Source: DAOUMF01 sp034408935 (GTDB lineage: Bacteria; Chloroflexota; Dehalococcoidia; SM23-28-2; RBG-16-64-32). Taken from it: a DNA stretch of 64,000 nt. Numbering within the stretch: position 1 is the stretch's first letter; each line of letters opens with the position of its first letter. The stretch is from the NCBI GenBank assembly GCA_034408935.1, contig DAOUMV010000012.1, forward strand, positions 221,775 through 285,774, in the 5' to 3' direction. Positions 33,856 to 43,526 of the stretch are shown here, piece by piece. A program made the position numbers and the translations under genes. The notes below the pieces were generated by a model. It had not been told where the DNA came from. It did no database searches and was given only the letters and a program-made list of their open reading frames with translations.

Positions 33856-35785
33856 GGCCGTGCCTGTACCGACCCAGCGCCATCAGCGGCCAGTAGTTCC
33901 GGTACATGTGGTAGTTGATGTAGAAATCCCCCGGAAAGCCTGTGCCCGTGAAGTGAGGCTCGTCCCACTGCCCGTCCTCCTCCTGCCGCTCCACCAGGAA
34001 CGAAACGCCCCGCTCAACGGCCCGCGCCTCTAGCTCGTCAGCGCCGGGCTCCGCCGCCAGCAGTGCCAGCAGCGCCCACGCCGTCTGGGAGGCCGTGCTG
34101 GGCCCGCGGCCGGCCAGCCGTAGGTCCTCATAGCTCTCGCACCCCTCACCCCAGCCTCCGTCCTCGTTCTGCCTGTCAATGAGCCAGCGCGCGGCCCGCC
34201 GCACGTACGGCCGCTCCATGTCCTCACCGACCGCCCTGAGCGCGGGCAGCACGGCCCCCGTGCCGTAGACGTGGTTGACACCCCAGCGCCCCCACCAGCT
34301 ACCGTCCGCCCGCTGCTCGCGGCGGAGGTAGTCCAACGCTTGGCGCACCGCCTCCGAGTCGCCATTGCCAAGCAGCGCCAGCGCCTCCACGATGTGCGCG
34401 GTCACGTCCTCCGTGGGGTAGTCGATCACCTCACCGAAGTCGCAGAACGGTATCTGAGTGACCAGCTTCTGCGTGTTGTCCTTATCGAAGGAGCCCCAAC
34501 CACCGTTCTTGGACTGCATGCCCAGAAGCCAGCTCCTGCCCCGCTCCAGCGCCCGCTGCTTGCGTTTCTCATCCGGCAGCCGGGTGCGGGCCAGCGCCAT
34601 CAGAACCTCGGCCGAGTCGTCGGTGTCCGGGTATAGATCGTTCTCGAACTCGAAGGCCCAGCCGCCGGGCTGCACGCCCTTCGCCTTCACCTGCCAGTCG
34701 CCCCCGCCTAGGATCTGCTCACGCAGGAGCCAGCGGCCCGCCCTCACCAGCGCAGGGTGGTCCGCAGGCAAGCCCGAGTCCAGCAGCCCGATCATCGCCA
34801 GTCCCGTATCCCACACCGGCGACACGCACGCCTGCGGGTTGAAGATCTGCTCGTCCTCCACCGCGAACTCGCCCTCGAACCCCTCCAACCCTTTGCGCAT
34901 CACAGGGTGGTCCAGCGAGTAGCCCCTCAGCTTGAGGGCTATCAGGGAGTACACCCACGGCGGCTGTATCCCCCCCCAGGAGCCGTCGGCCTCCTGGTGC
35001 GAGACGATCCAGCGCTCAGCGGCCCGGTAGGCCGCCCGGCGCAGCGGCCTGAAGGCCACGCGCTCGTAGCGCCGCATCACGCCATCCAGCGTGTAGAAGG
35101 CGCGCCGCCAGTTGAGCCACCCCTTTGGCTGCGGCAGCGAGTAGTCGATGCGCTGGCGCGGCGCCGGGTATAGCTCATCGATGCGAGCCGATTCGGGGAC
35201 GGGGCAGACCGGGCGCTCGTTGAGGATGATCAGCATCGGCACGACCGTTGCCCGGGCCCAGGACGCGAAGTCGTAGATGTTCAGCGGGAACCACGGCGGC
35301 AGGAATATCATCTCCGGCGGCAGCACCGGCACCCCCCGCCAGTCCCACTGACCGAACAGCGACAGCCATATCTTGGTGAAGATGCGGACGTTGGGCACCC
35401 CGCCAGCGGATAGCACGAAATTCCGCGCCTTACGCATGGGCCGCTCGTCAGGGGAGGCGCCCGCAAGCTTCAGAGCGAAGTAGGACTCCACCGTGGCGTT
35501 GATGTCCGGCGGCCCCTCGTGGTAGATACCCCAAGTCCCGTCCGACCTCTGCTGGCTCCGAAGGTAGTTCGCGATCTTGCGCCAACGTCCCTCCTCGGCG
35601 CTCCCCAGGAAGTGTGTCAGCAGCAGGTACTCCGCCGCCATGCACACGTTGGATTCCAGCTCGCCCCACCAGTAGCCGTCGGGATGCTGAGTGCGCAGGA
35701 AGTACTCCTGCGAACGCCGGATCGTTTCGTCCACCGCCTCGGCGAGGCGGCCAGCGTCAGCCGTTGATGCGCTTACCTCTACCAC
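33839..35785 (-). CDS. shc: Squalene-hopene cyclase
   Basis: A 648-residue class II triterpene cyclase (family length ~630-660). The catalytic DxDD acid motif is DTDD near residue 387-390, followed by SAEVLMAL. Many QW repeats are visible, such as QEADGSWGG, QRSDGTWG, QRADGSWWG and QNEDGGWGEG. It cyclises squalene to hopene at the membrane. GTG at 35785 is preferred over TTG at 35791, because AAGGAG lies just upstream with good spacing only for the GTG. It is the last gene of the hopanoid operon. Its 3' end overlaps a decayed RHS core on the other strand, so the downstream border has been rearranged. Confidence 0.96.
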   Translation of the reverse strand: MVEVSASTADAGRLAEAVDETIRRSQEYFLRTQHPDGYWWGELESNVCMAAEYLLLTHFLGSAEEGRWRKIANYLRSQQRSDGTWGIYHEGPPDINATVESYFALKLAGASPDERPMRKARNFVLSAGGVPNVRIFTKIWLSLFGQWDWRGVPVLPPEMIFLPPWFPLNIYDFASWARATVVPMLIILNERPVCPVPESARIDELYPAPRQRIDYSLPQPKGWLNWRRAFYTLDGVMRRYERVAFRPLRRAAYRAAERWIVSHQEADGSWGGIQPPWVYSLIALKLRGYSLDHPVMRKGLEGFEGEFAVEDEQIFNPQACVSPVWDTGLAMIGLLDSGLPADHPALVRAGRWLLREQILGGGDWQVKAKGVQPGGWAFEFENDLYPDTDDSAEVLMALARTRLPDEKRKQRALERGRSWLLGMQSKNGGWGSFDKDNTQKLVTQIPFCDFGEVIDYPTEDVTAHIVEALALLGNGDSEAVRQALDYLRREQRADGSWWGRWGVNHVYGTGAVLPALRAVGEDMERPYVRRAARWLIDRQNEDGGWGEGCESYEDLRLAGRGPSTASQTAWALLALLAAEPGADELEARAVERGVSFLVERQEEDGQWDEPHFTGTGFPGDFYINYHMYRNYWPLMALGRYRHGLVAGS

Positions 35786-35803
35786 TACCAACTCCTTGAG
35801 ACT

Positions 35804-36592
35804 TCACTCCCTCACGCCGGCTTCGTCAGCGACGGTTATCGGGCACGCAAGCACGAACGCCTCCAAGAATCGCGTGAGGTTGGCCACCGCCTTCATCTCT
35901 CCGCGAGCCAGTCGCAGCAGGTGGGGGATGCTACCAGGATGCCGCAGCACGTAGGGCAGAGCCTTGCGCACTCGCTGCTCCCCCTCCGGCGTGACGACCC
36001 CGGGGAGATCGAATACCGGGTCCTCCACTCCATCTGATATCACGCGCACGGCCAGGAACGGCAGCCGCTGCTCCAGGGCCGCACGGCTCACCCAGTAGCT
36101 CTCCATCTCCACCACGTCCATTCCCGTGGCCTGGCGCAGCAGGGCCTTCTGGCTCGGATCCGCCACCAGGTGGGACATAGTCAGCGAGCTCCCGGTACGG
36201 GCAGACAGGCCGCGGCCGGAGGCAGCCCGCCGCGCCGTCTCCATGAGCAGCAGGTCGGAGACCATGGGCTCGGCGGCCCTGCCGGCCTCGCTCTCCGGCT
36301 CGGCTCGGTACACCTTCTCACAGAAGACCAGGTCTCCCACGGCACACTCGGGCGACAGCGCCCCTGCCAGCCCCGCAGAGAGAACGAACTCCGGTCGGTA
36401 TCGACCGAGCACCGTGGCGGCGGCCACAGCCGCCCGCGAACCCATGCCCGTGTGGCAGACCAATACCGGGCGACCCTCATAGTCGCCCAACGTCACGGGG
36501 AGGCCGCCCAGGTGATCACGATCCCGCACGTCCACACGACGCAGGAAGCGCTGAACCTCCAGCCGCAGGGCGGCAAACACAGCGATCATCAC
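35804..36592 (-). CDS. hpnG: Hopanoid-associated phosphorylase/nucleosidase HpnG
   Basis: A 262-residue PNP/UDP-phosphorylase-fold protein with FVLSAGLAGALSPECAVGD and VVEMESYWVSRAALE, the sugar/base-site elements of the family. In hopanoid producers HpnG removes adenine from adenosylhopane to yield ribosylhopane or phosphoribosylhopane. GTG at 36592 overlaps the hpnH stop; ATG at 36589 is the alternative start one codon later. It lies between hpnH and shc, the expected place. Confidence 0.9.
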   Translation of the reverse strand: MMIAVFAALRLEVQRFLRRVDVRDRDHLGGLPVTLGDYEGRPVLVCHTGMGSRAAVAAATVLGRYRPEFVLSAGLAGALSPECAVGDLVFCEKVYRAEPESEAGRAAEPMVSDLLLMETARRAASGRGLSARTGSSLTMSHLVADPSQKALLRQATGMDVVEMESYWVSRAALEQRLPFLAVRVISDGVEDPVFDLPGVVTPEGEQRVRKALPYVLRHPGSIPHLLRLARGEMKAVANLTRFLEAFVLACPITVADEAGVRE

Positions 36593-37677
36593 ACCACCGG
36601 CTGCTCTTCTTTGGCCTCTTCCTCCACCACGGCTGTGTCGTGCCGACGGAAGCCTCGAACGTGTCTTCCGGGCAGAATTGTCCTGGCGGCCAGCTCCAGG
36701 AAGGCCCTAGGCTTGTGCATCGCCTCCAGGATGGCGGACCCCTCGTAGCCGCAATGCATCATGCACGTGTCACAGCGGGGATCACGGCCCCAGCCGTAGT
36801 CCTCCCAGTCGGTGGTCTCCATCAGCTCCTTGAACGTCTCGGCGTGGCCGTCGGCCAGCAGGTAGCAGGGCTTCCGCCAGCCAGCGGGAGTATAGGTGGG
36901 GGTCGTCCACTGGCTGCACCGGTAGTCCCGCTTGCCCTGGAGGAAGTCCAGATACAGCGGGTTGTTGTAGAAGCGGATGCCATCCCTGCTTCCCTCGAAG
37001 ATGCGACGGAAGAAGGAGTTGGCCTCCTGCCGTTGCATGAAGATACCGTCGTGGTCCACCTCCTTGTACCCGAACCCCGGCGAAACCATCATCCCCTCGA
37101 CGCCCATATCGTTCAGCATGGCGAACAGTTCGTGGTACTCCTCCGGCCGGTTGCCGCTGTACAGCGTCGTGTTGGTGCAGACCCGGTATCCGGCCTGGCG
37201 GAACCTCCTGATGGCCTCTATCGCCACGTCGTAGACGCCCTCGCGCTCCACAGCGATGTCGTGGGTCTCCCGCAGGCCGTCCAGGTGGACTACGAAGGCG
37301 AAGTATGGCGAGGGCTTGATGACCTTCATCGCCTGCTTGTAGAGGAGGGCGTTGGTGCACAGGTAGACGAACCGCTTCTGTCTGATGATCGCCGACACGA
37401 TATCGCCGATATGGGGGTGCATCAGCGGCTCCCCCCCGGCGATGGAGACCACGGGCGCATCGCATTCCTCCACCGCCCGCAGGCACTCCTCCACCGTCAA
37501 CCGGCGGTCCAGGATGGGCTCGTATTCCCGGATGCGTCCGCAGCCGGTGCAGGTGAGGTTGCAGGCCTCCAGCGGCTCCAGGATCATCGTCAGGGGGAAA
37601 TGCTTGCGGCCCCGCAGCCTCTGCTTGAACAGGTACGATCCGAGGTTCAGGGAGAGGCGCAAAGGTTGACCAGGCAC
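36589..37677 (-). CDS. hpnH: Adenosyl-hopene transferase HpnH, radical SAM
   Basis: A 362-residue radical SAM enzyme. The CxxxCxxC cluster is CNLTCTGC near residue 41, followed by SIAGGEPLMHP. HpnH adds the 5'-deoxyadenosyl radical to hopene to give adenosylhopane, the first step of extended C35 hopanoids. A C-terminal CDTCMMHCG motif resembles the extra Cys region of the SPASM-like tail found in HpnH. GTG at 37677 gives the family length. It overlaps hpnG by four bases. Confidence 0.95.
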   Translation of the reverse strand: MPGQPLRLSLNLGSYLFKQRLRGRKHFPLTMILEPLEACNLTCTGCGRIREYEPILDRRLTVEECLRAVEECDAPVVSIAGGEPLMHPHIGDIVSAIIRQKRFVYLCTNALLYKQAMKVIKPSPYFAFVVHLDGLRETHDIAVEREGVYDVAIEAIRRFRQAGYRVCTNTTLYSGNRPEEYHELFAMLNDMGVEGMMVSPGFGYKEVDHDGIFMQRQEANSFFRRIFEGSRDGIRFYNNPLYLDFLQGKRDYRCSQWTTPTYTPAGWRKPCYLLADGHAETFKELMETTDWEDYGWGRDPRCDTCMMHCGYEGSAILEAMHKPRAFLELAARTILPGRHVRGFRRHDTAVVEEEAKEEQPVV

Positions 37678-37697
37678 GATGAGTCCTTTCTAGAAGG

Positions 37698-38741
37698 TCA
37701 GTAGTCCCTCTCCAATAGAAAATCGGCCGCTTGCCGCAGCTCCCGCGCCGGCCCCTCCACGAGAGCGACGCCGGCCAGCTCCTCCAGTGCGCGCTCCCTC
37801 CGCTCCTCCGCCGCCCGCCGGCAGTAGGCCTGCGCACCCACCGACTCCAGGGCGCCCAGAACCATGGAGACATTCGCATCGCTCAGACTCGGCTGCGAGT
37901 AGATGCAGCGCAACTCGGCGGCCGTTGCGCCCTCGCTGCGGGCCAGGGCGTACACCGCTGGGAGCGACTTCTTCCGGTTGCGGATATCGGCCGCCGGCGC
38001 CTTGCCCGTGCGGCTCTCCGCCCCCCAGATGCCCAGCATGTCATCCCGAATCTGGAAGGCCGCCCCCAGCAAGCGGCCGCAGCGGCCCAGCGCCTCGGCG
38101 ACGGCGGGGTCAGCAACGCCAACGAGCCCGCCCAGCCGCAGGGCACAGTCGAACAGGGCTCCGGTCTTCTTCTCGATCATCTCCAGGTATGCGTCCTCGG
38201 TTACGTCCAGGCGCTCCTCGAAGCTCAAATCCAGAGCCTGCCCCTCCACGATCTCCAGCGTGGCCCGATTCAGTACTCGAGCCGCCTCCTGGACCCGTTC
38301 CACCGCGACCCCCTCGGCAGCGAGATCCAGGACAGCCAGGCCGCCCAGGGCCAGCAGCGCATCGCCAGCGTTGATCGCCTGGGCCTCGCCCCACACCGAC
38401 CACACCGTGGCGCGATGCCTGCGCTCCCGGTCGCGGTCCTGGATGTCATCGTGGATGAGGGAGAAGTTGTGCACCAGCTCCAGGGCGGCGGCGGCCGGGA
38501 GGGCCTTCCGCCAGTCGCTGCCGGCGGCCTCACAGGCCAGCAAGCAGAAGGTGGGGCGCAGCGCCTTGCCGCTGTCCGAGCGTACGGGACGCCCCTCGGC
38601 ATCCTCCCACCCCAGATGGTAGCGCAGCATCCGGTGCAGCTCCTCCGGATGGTTGCCCGGCGGGAGACCGCTGGTCAGCAGGGAACGCAGCCTTGCGTCC
38701 AGCTCCTCCCGGTAACGACCGAATGCGGCCGGCAGCGCCAC
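37698..38741 (-). CDS. Polyprenyl diphosphate synthase (FPP/GGPP type)
   Basis: About 347 residues of the trans-isoprenyl diphosphate synthase family. The first aspartate-rich motif is DDIQDRDRERRH. The second is RDDMLGIWG, where the usual DDxxD reads DDMLG, as in many bacterial GGPP/FPP synthases. GTG at 38741, two bases after the yjbQ stop with GGGGGAG upstream, is preferred over a longer frame. It makes FPP (for squalene) or GGPP from IPP and DMAPP. Its position between yjbQ and hpnH shows that it feeds the hopanoid pathway; FPP is the expected product. Confidence 0.88.
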   Translation of the reverse strand: MALPAAFGRYREELDARLRSLLTSGLPPGNHPEELHRMLRYHLGWEDAEGRPVRSDSGKALRPTFCLLACEAAGSDWRKALPAAAALELVHNFSLIHDDIQDRDRERRHRATVWSVWGEAQAINAGDALLALGGLAVLDLAAEGVAVERVQEAARVLNRATLEIVEGQALDLSFEERLDVTEDAYLEMIEKKTGALFDCALRLGGLVGVADPAVAEALGRCGRLLGAAFQIRDDMLGIWGAESRTGKAPAADIRNRKKSLPAVYALARSEGATAAELRCIYSQPSLSDANVSMVLGALESVGAQAYCRRAAEERRERALEELAGVALVEGPARELRQAADFLLERDY

Positions 38742-38743
38742 GG

Positions 38744-39181
38744 CTACTCCCCCACGAACTGCACCACCACCTCGCGGTCTCGGGCGTGGTCCAGCTCGAT
38801 AAGGAAAACGCGCTGCCACTGACCCACCAGCAGCCTGCCCTCCACTATGGGAACGGCCTCGCTGGCGCCGAGCAGGAGGTGCTGGCAGTGGGAGTGCCCG
38901 TTGGGGCGCTCCCCGTTCTCGGAGAAGGCATGAGCGTACTCGTTATGTTGGTACCGGGCACGGGAGGACGCGATCCCCTCCAGCATCCTTTCCATGTCAG
39001 ACAGCAGCGCGGGCTCGTTTTCGTTGATCCGGATGGCGGCGGTAGTATGCTTCGAGAAGATGACGGCAAAGCCGTTGGAGACACCGGACTGGCGAGCCAC
39101 TTGCTCGACCCTTTCTGTTATGTCGATGAACTGCGGCCCCCTCTCGGTCCGGATCATGAACGTCTGCGAAAGGAACTTCAT
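38744..39181 (-). CDS. yjbQ: YjbQ family protein (UPF0047)
   Basis: A 145-residue protein with YjbQ/UPF0047 signatures FSKHTTAAIRINENEP and ENGERPNGHSHCQHLLLGAS, ending in VGQWQRVFLIELDHARDRE. Some members show weak thiamine-phosphate synthase activity, but the physiological role is unknown. It lies between ispH and the prenyl synthase, coupled to both. Its presence inside an isoprenoid operon may be incidental or may hint at a role there. Confidence 0.9.
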   Translation of the reverse strand: MKFLSQTFMIRTERGPQFIDITERVEQVARQSGVSNGFAVIFSKHTTAAIRINENEPALLSDMERMLEGIASSRARYQHNEYAHAFSENGERPNGHSHCQHLLLGASEAVPIVEGRLLVGQWQRVFLIELDHARDREVVVQFVGE

Positions 39182-39197
39182 TACGCCCTCCTCTTTG

Positions 39198-40103
39198 TCA
39201 GGTACCTACTGAGTTGGGCCGGAGGCGGCGCCGTGCCCTCCGCCCTTTCGCTTCAAGCTGCTTGCCTAGCTCCTCCAACCGCCCCACCACCTCATCTATG
39301 GACTCGTCGGGGGTGGACGCTCCTGCTGTGACGCCCACGACCCGTCTTCCCTCCAGCCAATCCGACTTGATCTCCTGAGCCCGCTCGATGTGTTGCGTCT
39401 CCACCCCGGTGTCGACGCAGGTCTGAGCCAGCTTGCGAGTGTTGGCGCTGTTGCGGGCCCCCACCACCACCAACAGGTCACACTCTGCCGCTAGCTCCCG
39501 CGCAGCGTCATAGCGCTCGTCCGTTTCCGGACAGGTGGTGTCGACGATCCGCACCTCATTGATGCGGCGGATGTTGTGGCCGACGAAGCGCGCCACGAAC
39601 TCCGCAAACGACTCTTCGCTCTTGGTGGTCTGCGCCAGAAGTGCTACCTTGCGACGGGGTATGTCTATGTCCGCCTCCGGATCCAGGATCGCCGTGCCAT
39701 TCCCGTCCGCCCAGGCCAGCACTCCCCGCACCTCGGGGTGGTCCTCTTCACCATAGACGATCACCCGGAACCCCTCGGCGCACAGGGCCCGCGCCACCCT
39801 CTGCGACTTCCGGACGATGGGACAGGTGGCGTCGACGAGGGCCCACCCGCGCTGCGCAGCTTCCTCCACGATCTCCGGCCCCCGCCCGTGCGCCGTTACG
39901 GCCACCGTGTCGCTCTTCACATCGTCCAGCCCCTGCGCCACGTGAACTCCTCTGGCCGCGAGCGCCTCCATCACTACCGGATTGTGCACGATCGAGCCCA
40001 GGCTATCGATGGGCCCCCTCCCCTCAGCCGCCTCCGCCACCACCTCGATGGCACGGCGAACGCCGAAGCAGAACCCCAGCGCCCTCGCTCTTACGATTCT
40101 CAT
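39198..40103 (-). CDS. ispH: 4-hydroxy-3-methylbut-2-enyl diphosphate reductase IspH
   Basis: About 301 residues. The three Fe-S cluster Cys positions are visible: Cys12 (GFCFGVRRAIE), DATCPIVRK, and VDTTCPETDERY. It makes IPP and DMAPP, the last step of the MEP pathway. ATG at 40103 follows GGAGGAG with good spacing; the longer frame to 40124 adds a non-family extension and is not preferred. Its place between hpnE and yjbQ links isoprenoid supply to hopanoid synthesis. The C terminus is Arg-rich. Confidence 0.93.
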   Translation of the reverse strand: MRIVRARALGFCFGVRRAIEVVAEAAEGRGPIDSLGSIVHNPVVMEALAARGVHVAQGLDDVKSDTVAVTAHGRGPEIVEEAAQRGWALVDATCPIVRKSQRVARALCAEGFRVIVYGEEDHPEVRGVLAWADGNGTAILDPEADIDIPRRKVALLAQTTKSEESFAEFVARFVGHNIRRINEVRIVDTTCPETDERYDAARELAAECDLLVVVGARNSANTRKLAQTCVDTGVETQHIERAQEIKSDWLEGRRVVGVTAGASTPDESIDEVVGRLEELGKQLEAKGRRARRRLRPNSVGT

Positions 40104-40152
40104 GCCCGCTCCTCCAGGCGACAACGCATGAAAAGTGCAGATGATTTCTGCC

Positions 40153-41526
40153 TCACGTGGCGCTGATCACCTCCTTCCCAACGCCCCTTCGTCCCACCGC
40201 CTCCATCACATCCCGCGCCGCCAGCAGGCCGCTGCGCACCGCGCTCTCCATGGTCGCCGGCCAGCCCGTGTCCGTCCAATCGCCAGCCAGGAAGAGGTTG
40301 CCCACAGGAGTTCGCTGGCTGGGCCGCAGTCGGGAGACGCCCGGCCGCGCCGCGAAGGTAGCATCCCGCTGCTTCACTACCAGCGCCCGCTTGAGCTGGG
40401 CCGTCCGCGCCAGGGGAAACAACGACTGCACCTCGCGGCCGAACAGGCCGACGATCTCCTGGGTGGACATGTCCATGAATTCCCGCGCGCCGCTTAGGGA
40501 GACGTCCAGGTACTGGCCGTCCCCCTCCTGCCCCCACAGCCGCGACTTGTTGAACACCCACTGCAGCGGCGTATTCAAAAAAGCGGCGAACTTCATATCC
40601 GTCACCAGTCGGTCGTACCACATGTGCACGTTCACGATGGGCGATGTATCGATATGCCCAATTCTCCCGAAAAACGGCTCCTCGCGAAGCGGCTTCGGCA
40701 AGAGCGACGCCAACGGCCGCGGCTCCACGGCCACCACCACGTAGTCTGCCTCGTGCCCCGGGCCACTCACCGCCACGCGCCCGTCCTCCAGGCGCAGCCC
40801 GGTGATCCCCTGGCCCAGACGCACCTCGCCGCCGCGGCACTCGATGTACTCTCGAGCCGCCTGCGCCAGCAGGGCCGACAGCCCCACCCTGGCCCAGCCC
40901 ACGTTCGCGCCATTTCGGTCGCGCAAAAACCCTTCCTGGAACACCATCAGGGCCAGGTCGGCGCTGACAGTAGTGATGTCGCCGTTCAGCGTTGGCAGGA
41001 CGATGAGGTTCCAGAAGCCGCGGATGGCGTTCTCCGTCTGGCCCTGAGCACGCAGCCAGGCGGCGAAGGTGATGCCGTCCAGGTCTCGACGGGCCGCTTC
41101 GTCCAGCGACCGTATGCGGGCCATGGCGTAGGCCGCGCGGGCCTTCTCGGTGGGCGAGAGGGAGCGGAACCGCAGCAAGGAGGGCAGTAGGTGCAACGGC
41201 GGCGGAAGCCGCTGGCTCTCCAGCGCGCTCTCGCCCCACACCTTATCGATGACCCGCACGTGCAGCCGCTTCTGCAGGTGAACCTTATGCCACATGCCCA
41301 GCCGCTTCAACAGCCGTATGTACTCCGTGCAGCAACCCAGGAACACGTGCTGCCCGTTATCGACCTCCATCCCCGACCGCTTGTCCACGTAGGAATAGGA
41401 GCGCCCACCCAGAAACGGCCGCTTCTCCACCAGCGTCACCCTCAGGCCGGCTTCGGCCAGCTCACAGGAGGCCGCGATCCCTGCCAGGCCGCCGCCGACC
41501 ACGGTAACGGAGGCCCTCTCGCTCAC
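40153..41526 (-). CDS. hpnE: Squalene-associated FAD-dependent desaturase HpnE
   Basis: A 457-residue flavoprotein: VVGGGLAGIAASCELAEAG (residues ~9-28), then EKRPFLGGRSYSY, and a C-terminal LFLAGDWTDTGWPATMESAVRSG (shown in part), typical of HpnE. HpnE reduces hydroxysqualene, made by HpnC from presqualene diphosphate, to squalene. GTG at 41526 overlaps the hpnD stop (GTGA). It follows hpnC and hpnD in pathway order. Confidence 0.94.
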   Translation of the reverse strand: MSERASVTVVGGGLAGIAASCELAEAGLRVTLVEKRPFLGGRSYSYVDKRSGMEVDNGQHVFLGCCTEYIRLLKRLGMWHKVHLQKRLHVRVIDKVWGESALESQRLPPPLHLLPSLLRFRSLSPTEKARAAYAMARIRSLDEAARRDLDGITFAAWLRAQGQTENAIRGFWNLIVLPTLNGDITTVSADLALMVFQEGFLRDRNGANVGWARVGLSALLAQAAREYIECRGGEVRLGQGITGLRLEDGRVAVSGPGHEADYVVVAVEPRPLASLLPKPLREEPFFGRIGHIDTSPIVNVHMWYDRLVTDMKFAAFLNTPLQWVFNKSRLWGQEGDGQYLDVSLSGAREFMDMSTQEIVGLFGREVQSLFPLARTAQLKRALVVKQRDATFAARPGVSRLRPSQRTPVGNLFLAGDWTDTGWPATMESAVRSGLLAARDVMEAVGRRGVGKEVISAT

Positions 41527-42383
41527 AGCACCAGGCTCCTTACCAGCTCGCGGCCGGCCAGCGCCAGCTTCTGGCCGGCGCTCAGGCTCACCCGTCGCTC
41601 CAGAACCGTCTCCGGCTCCCGCTGGATATCATCCAGGATCGTGCTGTATATCCCGGCCATCACCCCCACGCAGGCCCTGGCCCGCCGCGACAGGAAGGGC
41701 AACAGCCGCCGGCCGCTCTCGAAGTAGTGGCGCGCCCTCTCCGTCTGGAACGCCATCAGCCGCCGGAAGGCGTCGTTGGCCACGCCCTCCCGCAGGTCGT
41801 CCTCCGCATAGCCGAAGCGCGCCAGCTCGTCGAGAGGCAGGTAGATGCGGTCTCGCTGGAGGTCCTCCTGGACATCCCGCAGTATGTTGGTGAGCTGGAG
41901 GGCGATACCCAGGTCCGCCGCGTGCCGCCGTGCCTGCTCTCCCCCCCGGTAACCGAAGATGGAGATGGAGATGAGCCCCACCACAGACGCCACCAGGTAG
42001 CAGTAGCGCTTCAGCTCCTCGAAATTGGCGTAACGCCCGACGGTCAGGTCCGTCTCCACACCCTCGATGAGCCGATAGAAGTACTCGTGGGGGATACGGT
42101 GGCTATCGATGGCATCCTTGAGGGCCACCAACACCGGGCCCTGGGGATGCCCCTCGAGGCAGCGGTCCAGCGACTCACGATAGGCCGCCAGCCGCAGCGA
42201 CGCCTCCTCAGTCGGCAGGCCAGCGTCCACAATGTCGTCGCACTCGCGGGCGAAGGCGTAGGCGGCGTATATGGCGCGCCGCTGGCGGCCCGGCAGCAGC
42301 ATGAACCCATAGTAGAAGTTCTTGGCCTCCCGCTTGGTGAGGCTCTGGCAGTGGTCGTACGCGACCGTCAGTTCGTCCCTCAT
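41523..42383 (-). CDS. hpnD: Presqualene diphosphate synthase HpnD
   Basis: About 286 residues of the squalene/phytoene synthase family. The first Asp-rich motif is RECDDIVD and the second is LTNILRDVQEDLQRDRIYLP. HpnD condenses two FPP to presqualene diphosphate. ATG at 42383 overlaps the hpnC stop by four bases and starts at the family N terminus; the upstream 20-residue Ala-rich extension is an overlap artefact of the open frame. Confidence 0.94.
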   Translation of the reverse strand: MRDELTVAYDHCQSLTKREAKNFYYGFMLLPGRQRRAIYAAYAFARECDDIVDAGLPTEEASLRLAAYRESLDRCLEGHPQGPVLVALKDAIDSHRIPHEYFYRLIEGVETDLTVGRYANFEELKRYCYLVASVVGLISISIFGYRGGEQARRHAADLGIALQLTNILRDVQEDLQRDRIYLPLDELARFGYAEDDLREGVANDAFRRLMAFQTERARHYFESGRRLLPFLSRRARACVGVMAGIYSTILDDIQREPETVLERRVSLSAGQKLALAGRELVRSLVL

Positions 42384-43273
42384 GACGCCCTCTTTGCCCG
42401 CAGCGGCAGCGGCAGCGGCAGCAGCCCTCGCACTGCCAGCCACGCCTTGCGCGTCGTGGACAGCTTCGGCCGCTGGTGCAGCACGTTGTAGTCAATCGCC
42501 TCGATGGCGTCGAGAACCGCGAGTCCACCCAGGCTGAACAGCCGTAGGTCCAGCCTGAGGCGGCCTCGCACCTTCGAGATGAGCCCCAGGCCCTCTTGGA
42601 ACAGATCCCGCGTCCTCTCGACCTGGAATGCCATCAGGTCTCGGAAGCGCCCGTCGAAGCGGCCCTCCACCAGATCATCTTCGCTGTAGCCGAAGCGCTC
42701 CATCTCCTCCAGGGGGATGTAGATGCGGCCCTTGTCCAGGTCACGCCGCACGTCCTGCCAGAAGTTGGTTAGCTGGAGGGCAGTGCAGGTGGCATCGGAA
42801 AGCCTCTGTCGCTCCCCGTCCCGGTACCCGAAGAGGTACAGCACCAGGTGGCCCACTGGGTTGGCGGAGTTCTGGCAGTAGCCCAGGAGCTCACCGAAGG
42901 TGCGGTAGCGGCTCACCCGCTGGTCCATCCGGTTCGCCTCGATGAGCCGCAGGAACGGCTCCTGGGGGATATCAAAGCGGGCGACCGTCTCCTGAAGGGC
43001 GACGAAGGTGGGGTGCCGGGGACTGCCGTCGTAGCAGCGACGCAGCTCTTCCTCCCAATCATCCAGCAAGGCGAGACGGTCGCCCTCAGCCTCGTCCCCA
43101 AGGTCGTCGACGCCGCGACAGTAGGCGTAGACGGCGTACATGTGGGGACGCAACGCGCGCGGCAGTAACCACGACGCCACCGTGAAGTTCTCATAGTGGC
43201 TCGTAGCCACACGCCGGCAGTGGGCGAATGCCTCCGCCGATGAATGCGGCCTTGCCGGCCCTTCAGCTATCAC
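42380..43273 (-). CDS. hpnC: Hydroxysqualene synthase HpnC
   Basis: A 297-residue paralogue of HpnD in the squalene/phytoene synthase family. It has YCRGVDDLGDE in place of a canonical DxxxD first motif and LTNFWQDVRRDLDKGRIYIP as the second. HpnC turns presqualene diphosphate into hydroxysqualene. It is the first gene of the operon, starting with GTG at 43273. A promoter is predicted about 250 bases upstream. The Ala/Leu-rich C terminus overlaps hpnD. Confidence 0.94.
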   Translation of the reverse strand: MIAEGPARPHSSAEAFAHCRRVATSHYENFTVASWLLPRALRPHMYAVYAYCRGVDDLGDEAEGDRLALLDDWEEELRRCYDGSPRHPTFVALQETVARFDIPQEPFLRLIEANRMDQRVSRYRTFGELLGYCQNSANPVGHLVLYLFGYRDGERQRLSDATCTALQLTNFWQDVRRDLDKGRIYIPLEEMERFGYSEDDLVEGRFDGRFRDLMAFQVERTRDLFQEGLGLISKVRGRLRLDLRLFSLGGLAVLDAIEAIDYNVLHQRPKLSTTRKAWLAVRGLLPLPLPLRAKRAS

Positions 43274-43526
43274 GGGCCTCCCTCGCTCAGGGGGATATAG
43301 ACTGCGGACGTGTCCCCCATGGCTCGGCTCTGGGTGGTTTTGCCGCGAGCCACCGCTACGGCCGTGCGAGGAAGGTGATCGGGGCTAGGCGAGAGAGATT
43401 AAGGAAATAGATAACAGCAAGAAGCAAGCCCAAGCCGTGATCCGCCGACCTCGCCGACACACGCGGCCCAGCAGCGTACATGAGTTTCAGCCTATACGCA
43501 CCACCTCCGATGACCTACTGGCACAA

